NCBI GenBank assembly: GCA_947247005.1
Contig: OX365953.1
Coordinates: 4,221,001-4,285,000, forward strand
Length of the DNA stretch: 64,000 bases
Direction of reading: 5' to 3'
From: Spisula solida
Lineage: Eukaryota > Mollusca > Bivalvia > Venerida > Mactridae
In this document: positions 30,656 through 42,800 of the stretch, in pieces
Position numbering within the stretch: position 1 is the stretch's first letter
How the letters are laid out: every line of letters starts with the position of its first letter
Position numbers and translations under genes: made by a program
Notes under the pieces: model-generated
What the model was told of the DNA's origin: nothing
What the model saw: the letters and a program-made list of their open reading frames with translations, nothing else
The model's database searches: none

Positions 30656-30698
30656 GTTTGATATGTCATAAAGCTGGATTATATAAAAAAAAACAATT

Positions 30699-30936
30699 GC
30701 AGGCTTAGAATGAGACGTGCGACTTACGACCTTATAAGACTCCTGCATATTTAGAATCTGCATAACATGGCGCTTCTTTTGAGCCTATATTCTTGAAAAT
30801 CGGAACATGTCATGTTGACCAAACTGAAGTCGAAACAGCTTTTTTTTCATAAATAAATTGTAGTTTTCAGACAGTTTGTTCTTGTTTTCTCAAAATATCA
30901 AGTTTGTGCTTACGACCATCTCATTCTAAGCCAGCG
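30699..30936 (+). mobile_element. miniature element, family M2, copy 3
   Basis: Ends GCAGGCTTAGAATGAGA and TCTCATTCTAAGCCAGC are inverted repeats. Interior landmarks: TACGACCTTATAAGACTC, GTTGACCAAACTGAAG, TTTTCTCAAAATAT. Within intron 1 of copy B if the candidate first exon is right. Confidence 0.8.
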
Positions 30937-31082
30937 AAATGTACATTATATATTATATATCTTGCAACATAAGTTTATTAAAAAAAATATTCGTCATAAT
31001 AAATGATTGTGTACGGTTTTAGTTAAAATAACAATTTTATTCTGTTACTAATTTTATCCAAATTTTAACCATTACCGGTAGG

Positions 31083-31085
<3 letters not shown>

Positions 31086-31123
<38 letters not shown>

Positions 31124-31125
31124 GG
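31086..31125. repeat. (TA)n microsatellite
   Basis: About 18-20 uninterrupted TA dinucleotides. Confidence 0.95.
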
Positions 31126-32033
31126 CCATAATAATGAGATAGGCGGGATACTTTTGTATAATCCATACGGTATCCCGATACACCGCTTCTTATTTCCGTT
31201 CTGTTGTCATAAGGCTCTGGCGGAACTGAAAATCGATGTAACTGCTCTGATGGAACTCAGATGTGATGGAACTAAGAATTGGTGTGTCGGTATAACTAAG
31301 TACATTATTCACAAAGTTGGATTAATCAAGTGCGCATGATTTATCAATGATATTTAAGTATAAAATTACCGGTATGCGTCATTTCTTTAGCGACCAATTT
31401 TTCACCAGGGTACTGTTTTCTCAAATCACTAACGATAATCGTAAACTTCCAGCCAAATTGGAATAATCTAAAATTGCAAATAAATACAAATTGTGTAAAA
31501 GGGATCTGCAATATTAACAAGGTTTTAGTTAATTTTCTCATACAATCCGTATCGATTCTTAATTTTTTTTTTTTGTTAGTTTCCATATGACTTTAATTTT
31601 TTTTTCTATATCTTATTCACAACAGGTTACAATAAACATAGTGTACATATATACTGTAAAATATGTAACAATATTATAATAATAAAGTTGTAAAGTTTAC
31701 AAATATTGCCAGTTTTGTTTTATATTTAAAGATATATTTTTCGATTCTTAATTTGTAGTTGTTACAGAATTATCAATTATTTAGAATTGAGCTCAAAATT
31801 TAGATTCCCGTAAGTGCTTTGATAAAACATTACCCAGTAGACTAATTTGACCCATACAAAATATTAAGATTCAGTTAAATCCAGAAATCGTCAACCGGTC
31901 ATTCGCAATAACCTGGTGCAAAGCAGTGATATGCAGTACTGTTGGCAAAGGTTTCTTATATGAAGACTCTCAAAGTTTCAATCATCGTCAGCAGCGAAAG
32001 GTGTTTTTATCAACAGAGACGATATGTTACAGT

Positions 32034-32235
32034 ACAGTTGGGATATGGTGAGAGTGACGTAGTCGTTTATGTGTAAACAAAATATTTTAATCATGGTCTG
32101 AACAGGTAGAGCGAAAATAGTACGTTAGTTTAGCATTGAAACTGTATAAGCCTTTATAATTGGTTTTACACCGTTATAGTACATGACTTTTGTATACTCA
32201 ACCGCTGCGTCACTCTATTCTAACCCTGACTGGAC
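32034..32235 (+). mobile_element. miniature inverted-repeat element, family M1, copy 3
   Basis: Begins ACAGTTGGGATATGGTGAGA and ends TATTCTAACCCTGACTGG. Strongly similar to 6058-6255 (GTGACGTAGTCGTTTATGTG; TTAGTTTAGCATTGAA; AATTGGTTTTACACCGT). Confidence 0.75.
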
Positions 32236-33189
32236 TATACATGTTTGGACAAATATACTATGATATTGCATATTTTGAATATTTTGATTAGAAATGTTCG
32301 TTTATGACACTTTTTGTCGACAAAATAGTTTTAAAAAATAGTTTAACTAGTAATTACAAGAACAAAAAATGATAATACTGGTAAGCCAATGATGTCTGGA
32401 ACGTCTATTTGACACAAAGGAGTTCGAAAGAAAGGATTGACTGCGAACATCCCAAGAAACAAACATTTTCAGCTTAATAAAACGGCTTAACCCTAAAATA
32501 TTTACGGATTTTAAAGATCCAATGCTAATTTCCTTGCACTCAAACAATAAATACCTTACTTTATTTTTTTGAAAAAAAAAGATATTACAAAAACTGTGGA
32601 TGTAAAGTTTTGCTTTAACATCAGCTTCATTCATGTCAAGCTTTGTAACATTTGGCACAAAGGTGACATCATGCATTGCGTCATTAAATGTGAGAGTCAG
32701 TGTATAGGCTTACTTGAGATATGCTTTTGGGGAATACGGATCTTACTTTCTGTTTCTGTCTCTTGTTGGGGTGTCTAGGCGCTGTAGTTTTGTATTACTT
32801 CAAACGATCTGGACATGTAAATAATTTAAAAGTATAAGGTATAAGCATTGTTAATAGCAATAATAAATTAAAATAGTTACATTACAAGAAAATACACATG
32901 ATTGATTCATAATGCACATGAACTGCGTTTAATTCATAATGTTTTTTAGAAAGACTTTGCAAAGCCTTATATTGTCACCCAATCTCTAGTTTTATGCATC
33001 TAGCAAAAAATGAAAATTTGCAACATAATTTATTCGTAGCTAGTGATTTCAAACTTTACTTAACGGATTACTTACACCAACATTGTTGAATTGTTGTTCA
33101 TACATTCTTAAGTCAGCATAATGCATGTACTTATTCTGAATCATTTTCAAGTTATTTGACTGGAGCTTTCAGCTTTTTATTGCCGATTG

Positions 33190-33440
33190 CCGATTTTTAG
33201 CTAAAACTAGGTATTTCAGCCGTTTTACTGTTGAGACCATGTCAATCAGCGTGGGCATTCAGTTTTGAGATTGCCGAAACTAGTTCATTTAACTTTTTGA
33301 CAGCTGGGACTTTGGCAAACCATTTCCTCGTTTGGTTGTGTGTTGGTCATTGTGTCTTGTATGTTTTTATGTAGTCTGTGCTCGGCTGGTTAAGTTGAAT
33401 GCTGCCTTCCCTGTCCGACTTAATATTATCTTTTTGAGCA
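33190..33440 (+). repeat. LINE 3'UTR-related dispersed repeat
   Basis: Runs from CTAAAACTAGGTATTTCAGC to GACTTAATATTATCTTTTTG. The same order of phrases is present at 44560-44815 and 48590-48835, and in reverse at 1735-2215. The last 55 bases match the 3' untranslated part of the minus-strand LINE at 18655-18720. Sits about 220 bp before exon 2 of copy B. Confidence 0.65.
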
Positions 33441-33661
33441 AATCACTGGAGCTTTACGAATACTTTTGGTGAATGAAGTTAACGATTAGACATATTCTGC
33501 ACGATTCAAACATGAACTACATTATCAATTAACCATTAGGACCGGTTTATTGTTAGATGCATGTATATCAATCGTATGTTGCAAAGGGGTTAAAACGAAC
33601 TAACGTTCCAAAAAATAAGAGTTATTGAGATCACATACCTGTTTTTTTGTTTTTTTTTCAG

Positions 33662-33800
33662 ACGGTATGGTTCATGGTGGTGTTGATGACCATTGGTCAG
33701 CAAGCCATCGCAGAAGTATCACCCCTCCAACCTCTACCACAGGACTTACAGCGATATTTGGATATATGCAAACAGACAGGGGATCTTACTCAAAACACAG
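33662..33800 (+). CDS. copy B exon 2: signal peptide exon
   Basis: Acceptor is a long T tract then CAG. Encodes TVWFMVVLMTIGQQAIA and the mature start EVSPLQPLP. The donor is GTCAGA, weaker than GTAAGT in copy C. The last nine exonic bases AAAACACAG plus the donor are part of the 37-bp minisatellite that follows. Confidence 0.88.
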
Positions 33801-36800
33801 GTCAGACTGTTTGTTTTGTTATACTATTAAAACACAGGTCAGACTGTTTGTTTTGTTATACTATCAAAACACAGGTCAGACTGTTTGTTTTGTTATATTA
33901 TCAAAACACAGGTCAGACTGTTTGTTTTGTTATACTATCAAAACACAGGTCAGACTGTTTGTTTTGTTATACTATCAAAACACAGGTCAGACTGTTTGTT
34001 TTGTTATACTATCAAAACACAGGTCAGACTGTTTGTTTTGTTATACTATCAAAACACAGGTCAGACTGTTTGTTTTGTTATACTATCAAAACACAGGTCA
34101 GACTGTTTGTTTTGTTATACTATCAAAACACAGGTCAGACTGTTTGTTTTGTTATATTATCAAAACGCCGGAATAACTGTTTGACGGTTACATTGTTATT
34201 AGTTGTTGAACTTGACCAAGAAGTTATTCCCTACTATCAGTATACCGCTGGCTTAGAATGAAAAGGTCGTTAGTTCTACTTACGACCTTATTAGAATCAT
34301 GCATATTTGAAATTTGATTTAATAACCTTGTAATTTAATTCAACTTTTTTAGCTATGCCTGTCCGACGACAATTAAAAATAAAGAGAGACGGAAGTCAAC
34401 GTCAATAATGTTAAACTTGCAATTGTGATATGATGCCAAACATGAACACGGCGGGCAACTGACAACTACTACACATTATAAATACGGATCAACCCCAGTT
34501 AATGTCAAAAAATAATATCTCAATCCCGAAACTCTAACTTGGATCACTCTGGTGACATTGTAGCGCGGTATAAACTATGGTAACCTGGCGTGTCGAACTA
34601 GGTGAAATATTCATACATTTAGAGCAGTGTCTAAATGATTGGAGAATGAAATAAAAATAAACAACTTAATTGTGTAATTTTTCAGGACAGCTTGTATTTT
34701 GGACATCACTTCAACAGTATGTATCAAAATTTGCACTGAGTGAGAAGATGGCACCTGATGACGCCGAGCTGCTTAGTAAAACTGTGTATGAAATAATGCA
34801 ACCAATTATGGGGAACAAGACCCGATATAAACGACAAGCGCCTCTTCGACTACGGAAGGAAATTCGTTCCATGACGTTAACTGAGAGGCGCAGCTACTTT
34901 AATGCTGTAAACGCTGCTAAAAACGACAGAGTAAGTGTACAACTGTATTGTATTAACACGTACAAAATGCACTATGAAATATGATGTATTAGCCCAACTT
35001 GGTTTAAGATAGACATGGTAGGTTTGGCTTGTGTAGTTGACATTGTGCTAAAATTCCTAGTATTTCTACCATATCATTGACTTTGATCACATTCTACACT
35101 CGTTGAAATGCTGTCAATTCCCATGAAAATAGTTTTGCTATTTACTAGTAATGTATTGTACGAATGACAATGACAAAATGGTGTTAACCAAGATTCAAAT
35201 AGTAAACTAAATGACAGTAGTGTTTTCATTTGATCTTTGTCTTCCCATATGTCCCTATTACTAGCATCAAAACAATTGCTATGAATCATGTTTACATGTT
35301 CTCACACTTTCATCAAGCGTATGTAACAGTAATTTCACCGATGTCAATTTCTTACCTGCATTTTGTGACCAACGACTGTCAATGTCAAACTCCCGAAATG
35401 AACTTGTTAAGAGTACACATATTAAAGTCCCATTATGCCTTAAATGGCTATTTTCAAAAAGCAATAAGTTGGCAACCTATTTGCAGAATAATGCATTGTG
35501 AGCGCTTTAGTTGAGTCCGAAAGGTGAAATACACCATAATATGGAAAAAAACGAAATAAAGCCTCCAGTTGATTTGTAAACAAAATAACGAAATGTAAAC
35601 AATAAATGCATAATTTAAAGTCTAAGGGGAGCAACTCTTGCAAAATTAGTATTTTGTCATCAATACATTTTACTAAATCTGATTGTTGGCATACTATTTC
35701 GACTTTTTGGTCTATTTACTGGATGATCGGGAAAAACGTTTTGGGAGAGATAATGTGACTTTAATAAGGCATTTGTTTGTCACTACAATGATTTGTAACA
35801 GCAAGGTATCAATGAGCTTATACAATGTATATTTTTGTTCTTGTATATGTACGACTGTATACAGTCTAATTCGTATGCACTGGCCGAGAGCTTAGAGCTT
35901 GCAGCTTGAGCATATTGTTTTAAGAATATATTTTTAAGCCTCTAGTATGTTTGTAAAACCCTGTACTGTAATATAAAAAAACGTCTGCAAATGACCTTAT
36001 GCCGAAGCATACATAATCGTACTTCAGTGTTTTGTGGTCATATTACATGTGATTAAGGGCTTGCTTGATTAGAGTATTAACTGTGGGTTATAAAACAGCG
36101 TTTTTCTAATTTTCACAGCGACTAAGGCCTAATGTGTATGATGTGATGGCACGATTTCATATAGGACGTAACATTGAGAGAGGGCACTTTGGTCCCGCGT
36201 TTCCATCTTGGCACAGGATTTACTTATACATGTAAGAACACTTCTTGTATTACCAGTGGTCTCCCATAGACGATTTTAAGGTTAATAAGGTTCACAAAAG
36301 GCATATCTTGGCCCCGTTATTTTCCTAAAAAAAATGCTTCTTTTTATAAATGTGTTCTATAATCCTAATAACTCAACACTACATGTGTAAACAATGAGCA
36401 TACATATCGCTATGTCATATGTTATCCGTTGACAAAACTTCAAAAAATATGTCATGTTTAGTCAAAAATGACGTTTATGGCCTTTTTACGACCATTTATG
36501 TTATAAAACCTTCTAAAAACACGATTGCAGTCTTGCTACACATTGGTATTTTTACATACTCAGTGTTTTACATGGTTTCATATATGTACCAGTGTTTCGG
36601 AAAGGTTTTTCGTCATGAAAAGCCATAAAATGGCTAAAAAGTAACATTGTTTGTTAAAACAGAACATATTTGCTTAATATTTACACAGAATACTTGTCGA
36701 CAGATTACAAGGAAATTTGAATATGTATGCTTAAAGCCACATAAGGCCTTAATATAACTGGCTATTGTCAAAGGCGATAACTAGGTAACCCAATTGAAGA

Positions 36801-39800
36801 GCCGTGGATTTTGAGCACTTTGGTTGAGTCACAAAGGTGGAAAGCACAATAAGATTAAAGAAAACGAAATACAACCTCCGTTGTTGGTTTGTATACAAAA
36901 TGATGAATTGTAAACAAAAAATGCACAATTTAAAATCTAAGGGAAGCAACTCTTAAGAATTAGCATTTTGTCATCCATACATTTTACTAAATGTGATTTT
37001 AGGCATACTATTTCGACAGATTCATGTAATATTCTGACGTCAATTATTAATCTCCCGCCACGAAATGGGGGGGATTATAGGAATGGTCTCAGCCAGTGCG
37101 TCCGTCCGCGTGTCCGTCCGTCCGTAACAAAATCGTGTCCGCTCTCTAACTTTTAAATGCCTTGGTCGAATTGCATGAAACTCATACCAAATGTGTTACT
37201 AATAAAGAAGACGTGCAGAACCCACATTCCAACCATGCCGGTTCAAGGTCAAGGTCACAATTCAAGGTCAAATGTTTGAATCTTACATTTCGTGTCCGTT
37301 CCATAACTTTTTAATGCCTGGACTGAATTACATGAAACTCATACCAAATAGGTAACTAATTAAGACGACGTGCAGAACCCATATCCCAACCATGCCGGTT
37401 CAAGGTCAAGGTCACAATTCAAGGGCAAAGGTTTGAATCTAACATTCGTGTCCGTTCCATAACTTTTAAATGCCTGAGCCGAATTGCATGAAACTCATAC
37501 CAAATGTGTAACTAATGATAACGACGTGCAGAACCTCCATTCCAACCATGCTGGTTTAAGGTCACAGTTCAAGGTCAAAAGTTTGCATCTTACATTTCCC
37601 ATCCGCTCCTTATTTTTTTAACGCTTGGGACACATTGCATGAACTCATAGCAAATGTGTAACTTATTGAACAATCTCATTGTTCATTAATACGGCGAGGA
37701 TTATAGCCGTCTTTTGGACTGCCTTGTTGGTCATTATAATATCATACTATCCGAATTCCTTGTAATAAGCTACCTACTCATGCTACTGGATGATTGGAAA
37801 AAAGGTCTTGGGAGAGATAATGTGGTTTTAATGTTTAGAAAGACAGTCATAGGTTATTAGAAATATATGACAGGTTTATAGGAACATGCATTTTTATTTT
37901 TTAACTAAACACAGGGCCAAATTAAGTCATAAATGAACCTTGTCCTTTGATTTTTATTACAAAGACATTCAAAAACACCGTATGCCCCTACTGATATTAC
38001 TACCTAGGTATATATATATACACTTATATCGTTTCGTCTCAATACGGTAGATACGGGGGTATATCCGAACGTAATGTCACTGAAGCTATTAAATCGTGCA
38101 CAAAGTAGGTACATGTATAACAACGCGATTTTACACAAAATTACATAAATCCTACATGAGCGTGAGAACAAAGATGATGAAAGTAGAACAAAGTTGATAA
38201 ATGGCTAAATTTGGCCCCGTGTGATTTCAAAATATAAATATGCATGCTCCTATTAATCCTTTCTATATTTCTAACATATCTACACTAGCTTTCAAAAATT
38301 TAAGTATATATATTTTAATAGTCCTGGTAATCTGCGGACAAATCCACTGCAATATGTCATATTTAGCAAAAATGGCATTTTTAACCATTTTCATGGCGAT
38401 TCATGATGTAAAACCTTCCGAAGAAGTATGATGACAGACTTGCTTCACTTTCAAATTTAGTCCAAACAAACTTTAAAGTAAAACACTAGTTATGTTATTA
38501 TTTCTTATTGTCCTCTAGATGGACACACAAGAAACTCTACACACAATGATCGCATTGTATAATGTCAAACTGCATTTACGGCGTCAGAAAAACACCGATC
38601 TTCTGGCTCTCTGTTGACATTGATTCGATCATTACCGTCCCGTAAAAACTTCAACATGTACCTCGCGGCGACATTACGTCGTTGGTGTATTTTAAATGCA
38701 TGCATAATTCAATTATGACAATCAGGTAATGCAGCACGTTTCATGTTAGTCGGAATTGAACTGATGTGCATTGTGATAGCGTTTTTATTCATATACACAT
38801 ATACACTTGACGAATGTTCTAAGTACACACTTTTAGAACTAGAATAAACCAGGAACATAATTACCTAAACTCATTAAAACTGTATAGATATCATATGTGG
38901 GTGATTGTCTTTAATACAGAAGAAGAAAAATCAAGATCTACGTAAAAATCATTGATACGTGACGAAAATGATAAATTACATTTTTCTCGTGCACACATCT
39001 CAAATATGTGTAAATTTGTTCAAAGCATTTAATACACGATCAACGTTCGACCCCCAAACATAAAGCCATACAATTATTTCGTATTATGTGACGTAAATGA
39101 CGATTGAGGAGTGCGCAAGTGCGATAGGAATGCTTGAAACCGGCATGTCAATAAGACGGGTAAGATTTAATCCATTAATTGTCTGTTTTGGGGTTCTTAA
39201 CTCATGCACATAATTATTATTATGGTTGCTGCATTTACTTCACGAAACAAATGCATGTTTATATTGACTCGATTAAAAATTGAGACGTCACATGACGTCA
39301 TTTATATTTAGTCGTTGAATGCGTCCAAACATGATTATGACAACATCAGACTGATAGTTGTATCACTTTAAGATCGTGAAATAAGGTGGAATCGTTGAAT
39401 TGAACAGAATATGTCCATTCATTTGTACGGAGCAATTTGAGTTTGAGCATGAGAGTAACTTTCAATAGGCATTTATCATCCGAATTACTACTACAGTTTA
39501 ACAAAACTCACTTTTTTCTATCAATCATGTCTTTTGTAAGATACGAACACATTCTCAACACATGGACTTTGATTTAATGCAATTTTTTAATGAGGTTGCA
39601 CGATGGAATGGCCGCCTTGTAGCCCGGACCTAAAACCGATAGAATACGTCTGCGATGAGTTTGGGCGTCGCATCCGAGCACGACGACAACACCAGACCGT
39701 ATAGGAACTCATAACGCACCCTTTACTTGAACTGAATGCACTCCCGCAGCAATTGGTACACATATGTATCAATTCAAAGCCTCAGAGATGTCAGGCTATC

Positions 39801-42800
39801 AACAGGGCAGACTGTGGTCATACACGATATTGATGTGCGACTTCGTTGTTTTAAGCAGTGAACTGAATGGTCGTTTTCTAATATGTTTTTATTATGTTTT
39901 AGAACGGTAATTAACTCAACGTGATAGAAAATAGTTTCCTGATTCCAATGGTATATTCGATTCACAGATAGGTCTAATATTTTTTCAGTTAAATGAAAAA
40001 TACGAAGTGTGTACTTAGAACATTCGACTAGTGTATAAGCAAGCGCACCAGCAAAATAGTGACATTACTTTTAAATATACTCACATAGATACCTCACACG
40101 GCGGTGGAATCAGTCCCTTAGATGTGAGGAGCAAACATTGAACAATTTGTAGTCAGTGACTACCAAAGATCTACACCTTGATTATACAATTAAATTTCGC
40201 CACATAATAATAACAGACTTACGTCATCTTGGAATTGTGCTCGTCTAATTTTCTATTTGGTTTTATATCGGAGAAGTGATTGTAACGTTGGTTATCAATG
40301 AAAAGACATTGAATGAAGGTTAACTTAACACTGTTTAAGACATTTAACACCAGGATGGTGCTATTTATAACTAAATAAATGCTAAAAACAGCGACATCAC
40401 CGATAAAATATCCATACTTATTTCTTTCACAGATACGAATCAGTTCTTCGAAATTGGTACGACCCATCAGTGACTGTTCCATATTGGGCATCAGTGTTAG
40501 ATGATGCAATGGTTGATTCAACACAATCTGTAATATGGAGCGACGGTTTCTTTGGTAATGGTAACGGTATAGTAAATCGAGGACCATTCTCCACCTGGCC
40601 TCAACTGACACCTGGTAGAGTTATTAGGCGTAACGTTGGTGCCGCTGGGGGCTTGTTTTCATATGCTAGAGTACGAAACATCCTTAGAAACAGTAGGAAT
40701 GCAGACATTCTTTTCCCGACCGCCACGGCTGGAAATAATTTGGAAGAACATCATGGAGGGCCGCACATATATGTCGGTGGTACTATGAGTGGTTTACAAA
40801 CGGCAGCTTTTGATCCCATATTTTTCAGTCACCATGCTTATATTGACTACATTTGGCAACAATTTAGAGATCAACAATTCGTTAACCCAGAGACCGACTA
40901 CCCGTATGACCCAAGTGATCCTAGGTTCAGTCGATTACATGCCCCTGATGCAAACGCAGGGTTTTCATCAGTTGGAGATACCACGTTTTTTGGAATGCAG
41001 TTATCAGCTTTGACCCAGAGAACAGGGTACTTGAATATTTTCTCGCAGATTATTCGCTATGAGCCATTGCCCGGATGTCCTTGTGATAGGCCGTACCTTT
41101 TCTGCGAACGAGGTGTCTGTGTGGCAAGGACGACTACGGAAATGGCAGGAACATTTTACGTTCAAGATCTTGGCTTAAGTTCATTCAATAGTCAACAAAA
41201 CAATTCGTTGACAGGTTCAATTATTTCAAAACCACCACCGCCGCCACCAGTTCACCAAAATGAGGGTTGTCCGAGAAACACATACATTCACGATGTGAAG
41301 ACGAACTATATGGGTCAGAATTCATTTTCAACTGTCAATCAGTGGGCATATATACCAATCAAGGTTGTATCCAAGAGACCGCCGGGTATGACACGTTACG
41401 AAACATACAGCCTGTATGACGATTATAGACCATGGCATGCGAACAACGAATTAACAAGCATGTGTTTACAGAAAGGATACAGTGGTTGTAAGAAGGATGA
41501 CGACGCAGTTGGTAAAATAAACATAGTATCATATGGTTTAAATTTTGATGGGTATGCAGAAGATTATATAATTGTTGACAACCGGTTGGGTGTTTCTGAG
41601 GGTAATGGATATCTGCCAGTTAAGAAACCAACTCGTTCAACAGAAACCGAAGTTATTATTGCTGCGTTCGATAGTTGTGGTCGTGTTTGTAAACCATATT
41701 GCAATTTACCATATTGCGAAGGTTTAAACAAAAATTTCAACGGAGCGTTAAGTATATCTTCCAGCCTACCAGAACGATATTATGACACGTACGAAGAAGC
41801 AATACTGGGTGTATGGAAGTCATCGAGATCGTACGGACCTAAATATGAAGACAATATTGTTCCTATTACATTTTTCTGCGAATATGGTGATACCTGGATA
41901 TGGGACCAATACGTCCCGCCGCCATGGAACCCTCCTGTGGTGAGTATAAAGCCGACACCGCCGCCATACCAAGAACCAGTACATACCTATAATACCAACC
42001 AGAACCATGTGAACGATTTACCAACTTATCCTCAGAGAAACCAAGGGGGTCAGTCATTAGCTAAACCTAATTATCCAGAACAGTACCGATCACCTACGCC
42101 AGATTCTTCTAACCGAGGGGATCAGTCATTAGCTAAACATAATTATCCAGAACAGTACCGAGCACCTACGCCAGATTCTTCTAACCGAGGGGATCAGTCA
42201 TTAGCTAAACCTAATTATCAAAAACAGTACCGAGCACCTACGGCAGACTTTTCTAACCGAGGGGATCAGTCATTAGCTAAACCTAATTATCCAGAACAGT
42301 ACCGAGCACCTACGCCAGATTCTTCTAACCGAGGGGATCAGTCATTAGCTAAACCTAATTATCCAAAACAGTACCGAGCACCTACGGCAGACTTTTCTAA
42401 CCGAGGGGATCAGTCATTAGCTAAACCTAATTATCCAGAACAGTACCGAGCACCTACGCCAGATTCTTCTAACCGAGGGGATCAGTCATTAGCTAAACCT
42501 AATTATCCAAAACAGTACCGAGCACCTACGGCAGACTTTTCTAACCGAGGGGATCAGTCATTAGCTAAACCTAATTATCCAGAACAGTACCGAGCACCTA
42601 CGCCAGATTCTTCTACGTCGAATTCAGCCTATCAAACTGGCGGAAATCAAAACAGGCCGCTTAACCCAGCAGATTGTAAGTAACTGTGTATATTGTTCAA
42701 TCAAAACACACACTTAGAGCCCTTTAAGTTGTATTGGTTTTCATCTGACTGGACTGTTGTGTAACTCGAGGTTTGGTTATGTTTGAATTGGTTTGGTATT

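Noticed and set aside
31976..31981. ATG AAG at about 31966 as first exon of copy B
   Set aside because: It is followed by AC, not GT, so it cannot be spliced like copies A and C, and the leader sequence is absent.
33625..34261. Three overlapping 100-200-codon frames rich in TQVRLFVLLYYQ
   Set aside because: Products of the 37-bp array, open in all three frames. Only 33662-33800 is supported as coding by conservation with the other copies.
35230..35514. 94-codon frame in intron 3 of copy B
   Set aside because: Runs into a family D element; the opposite strand is equally open, as expected for chance frames.
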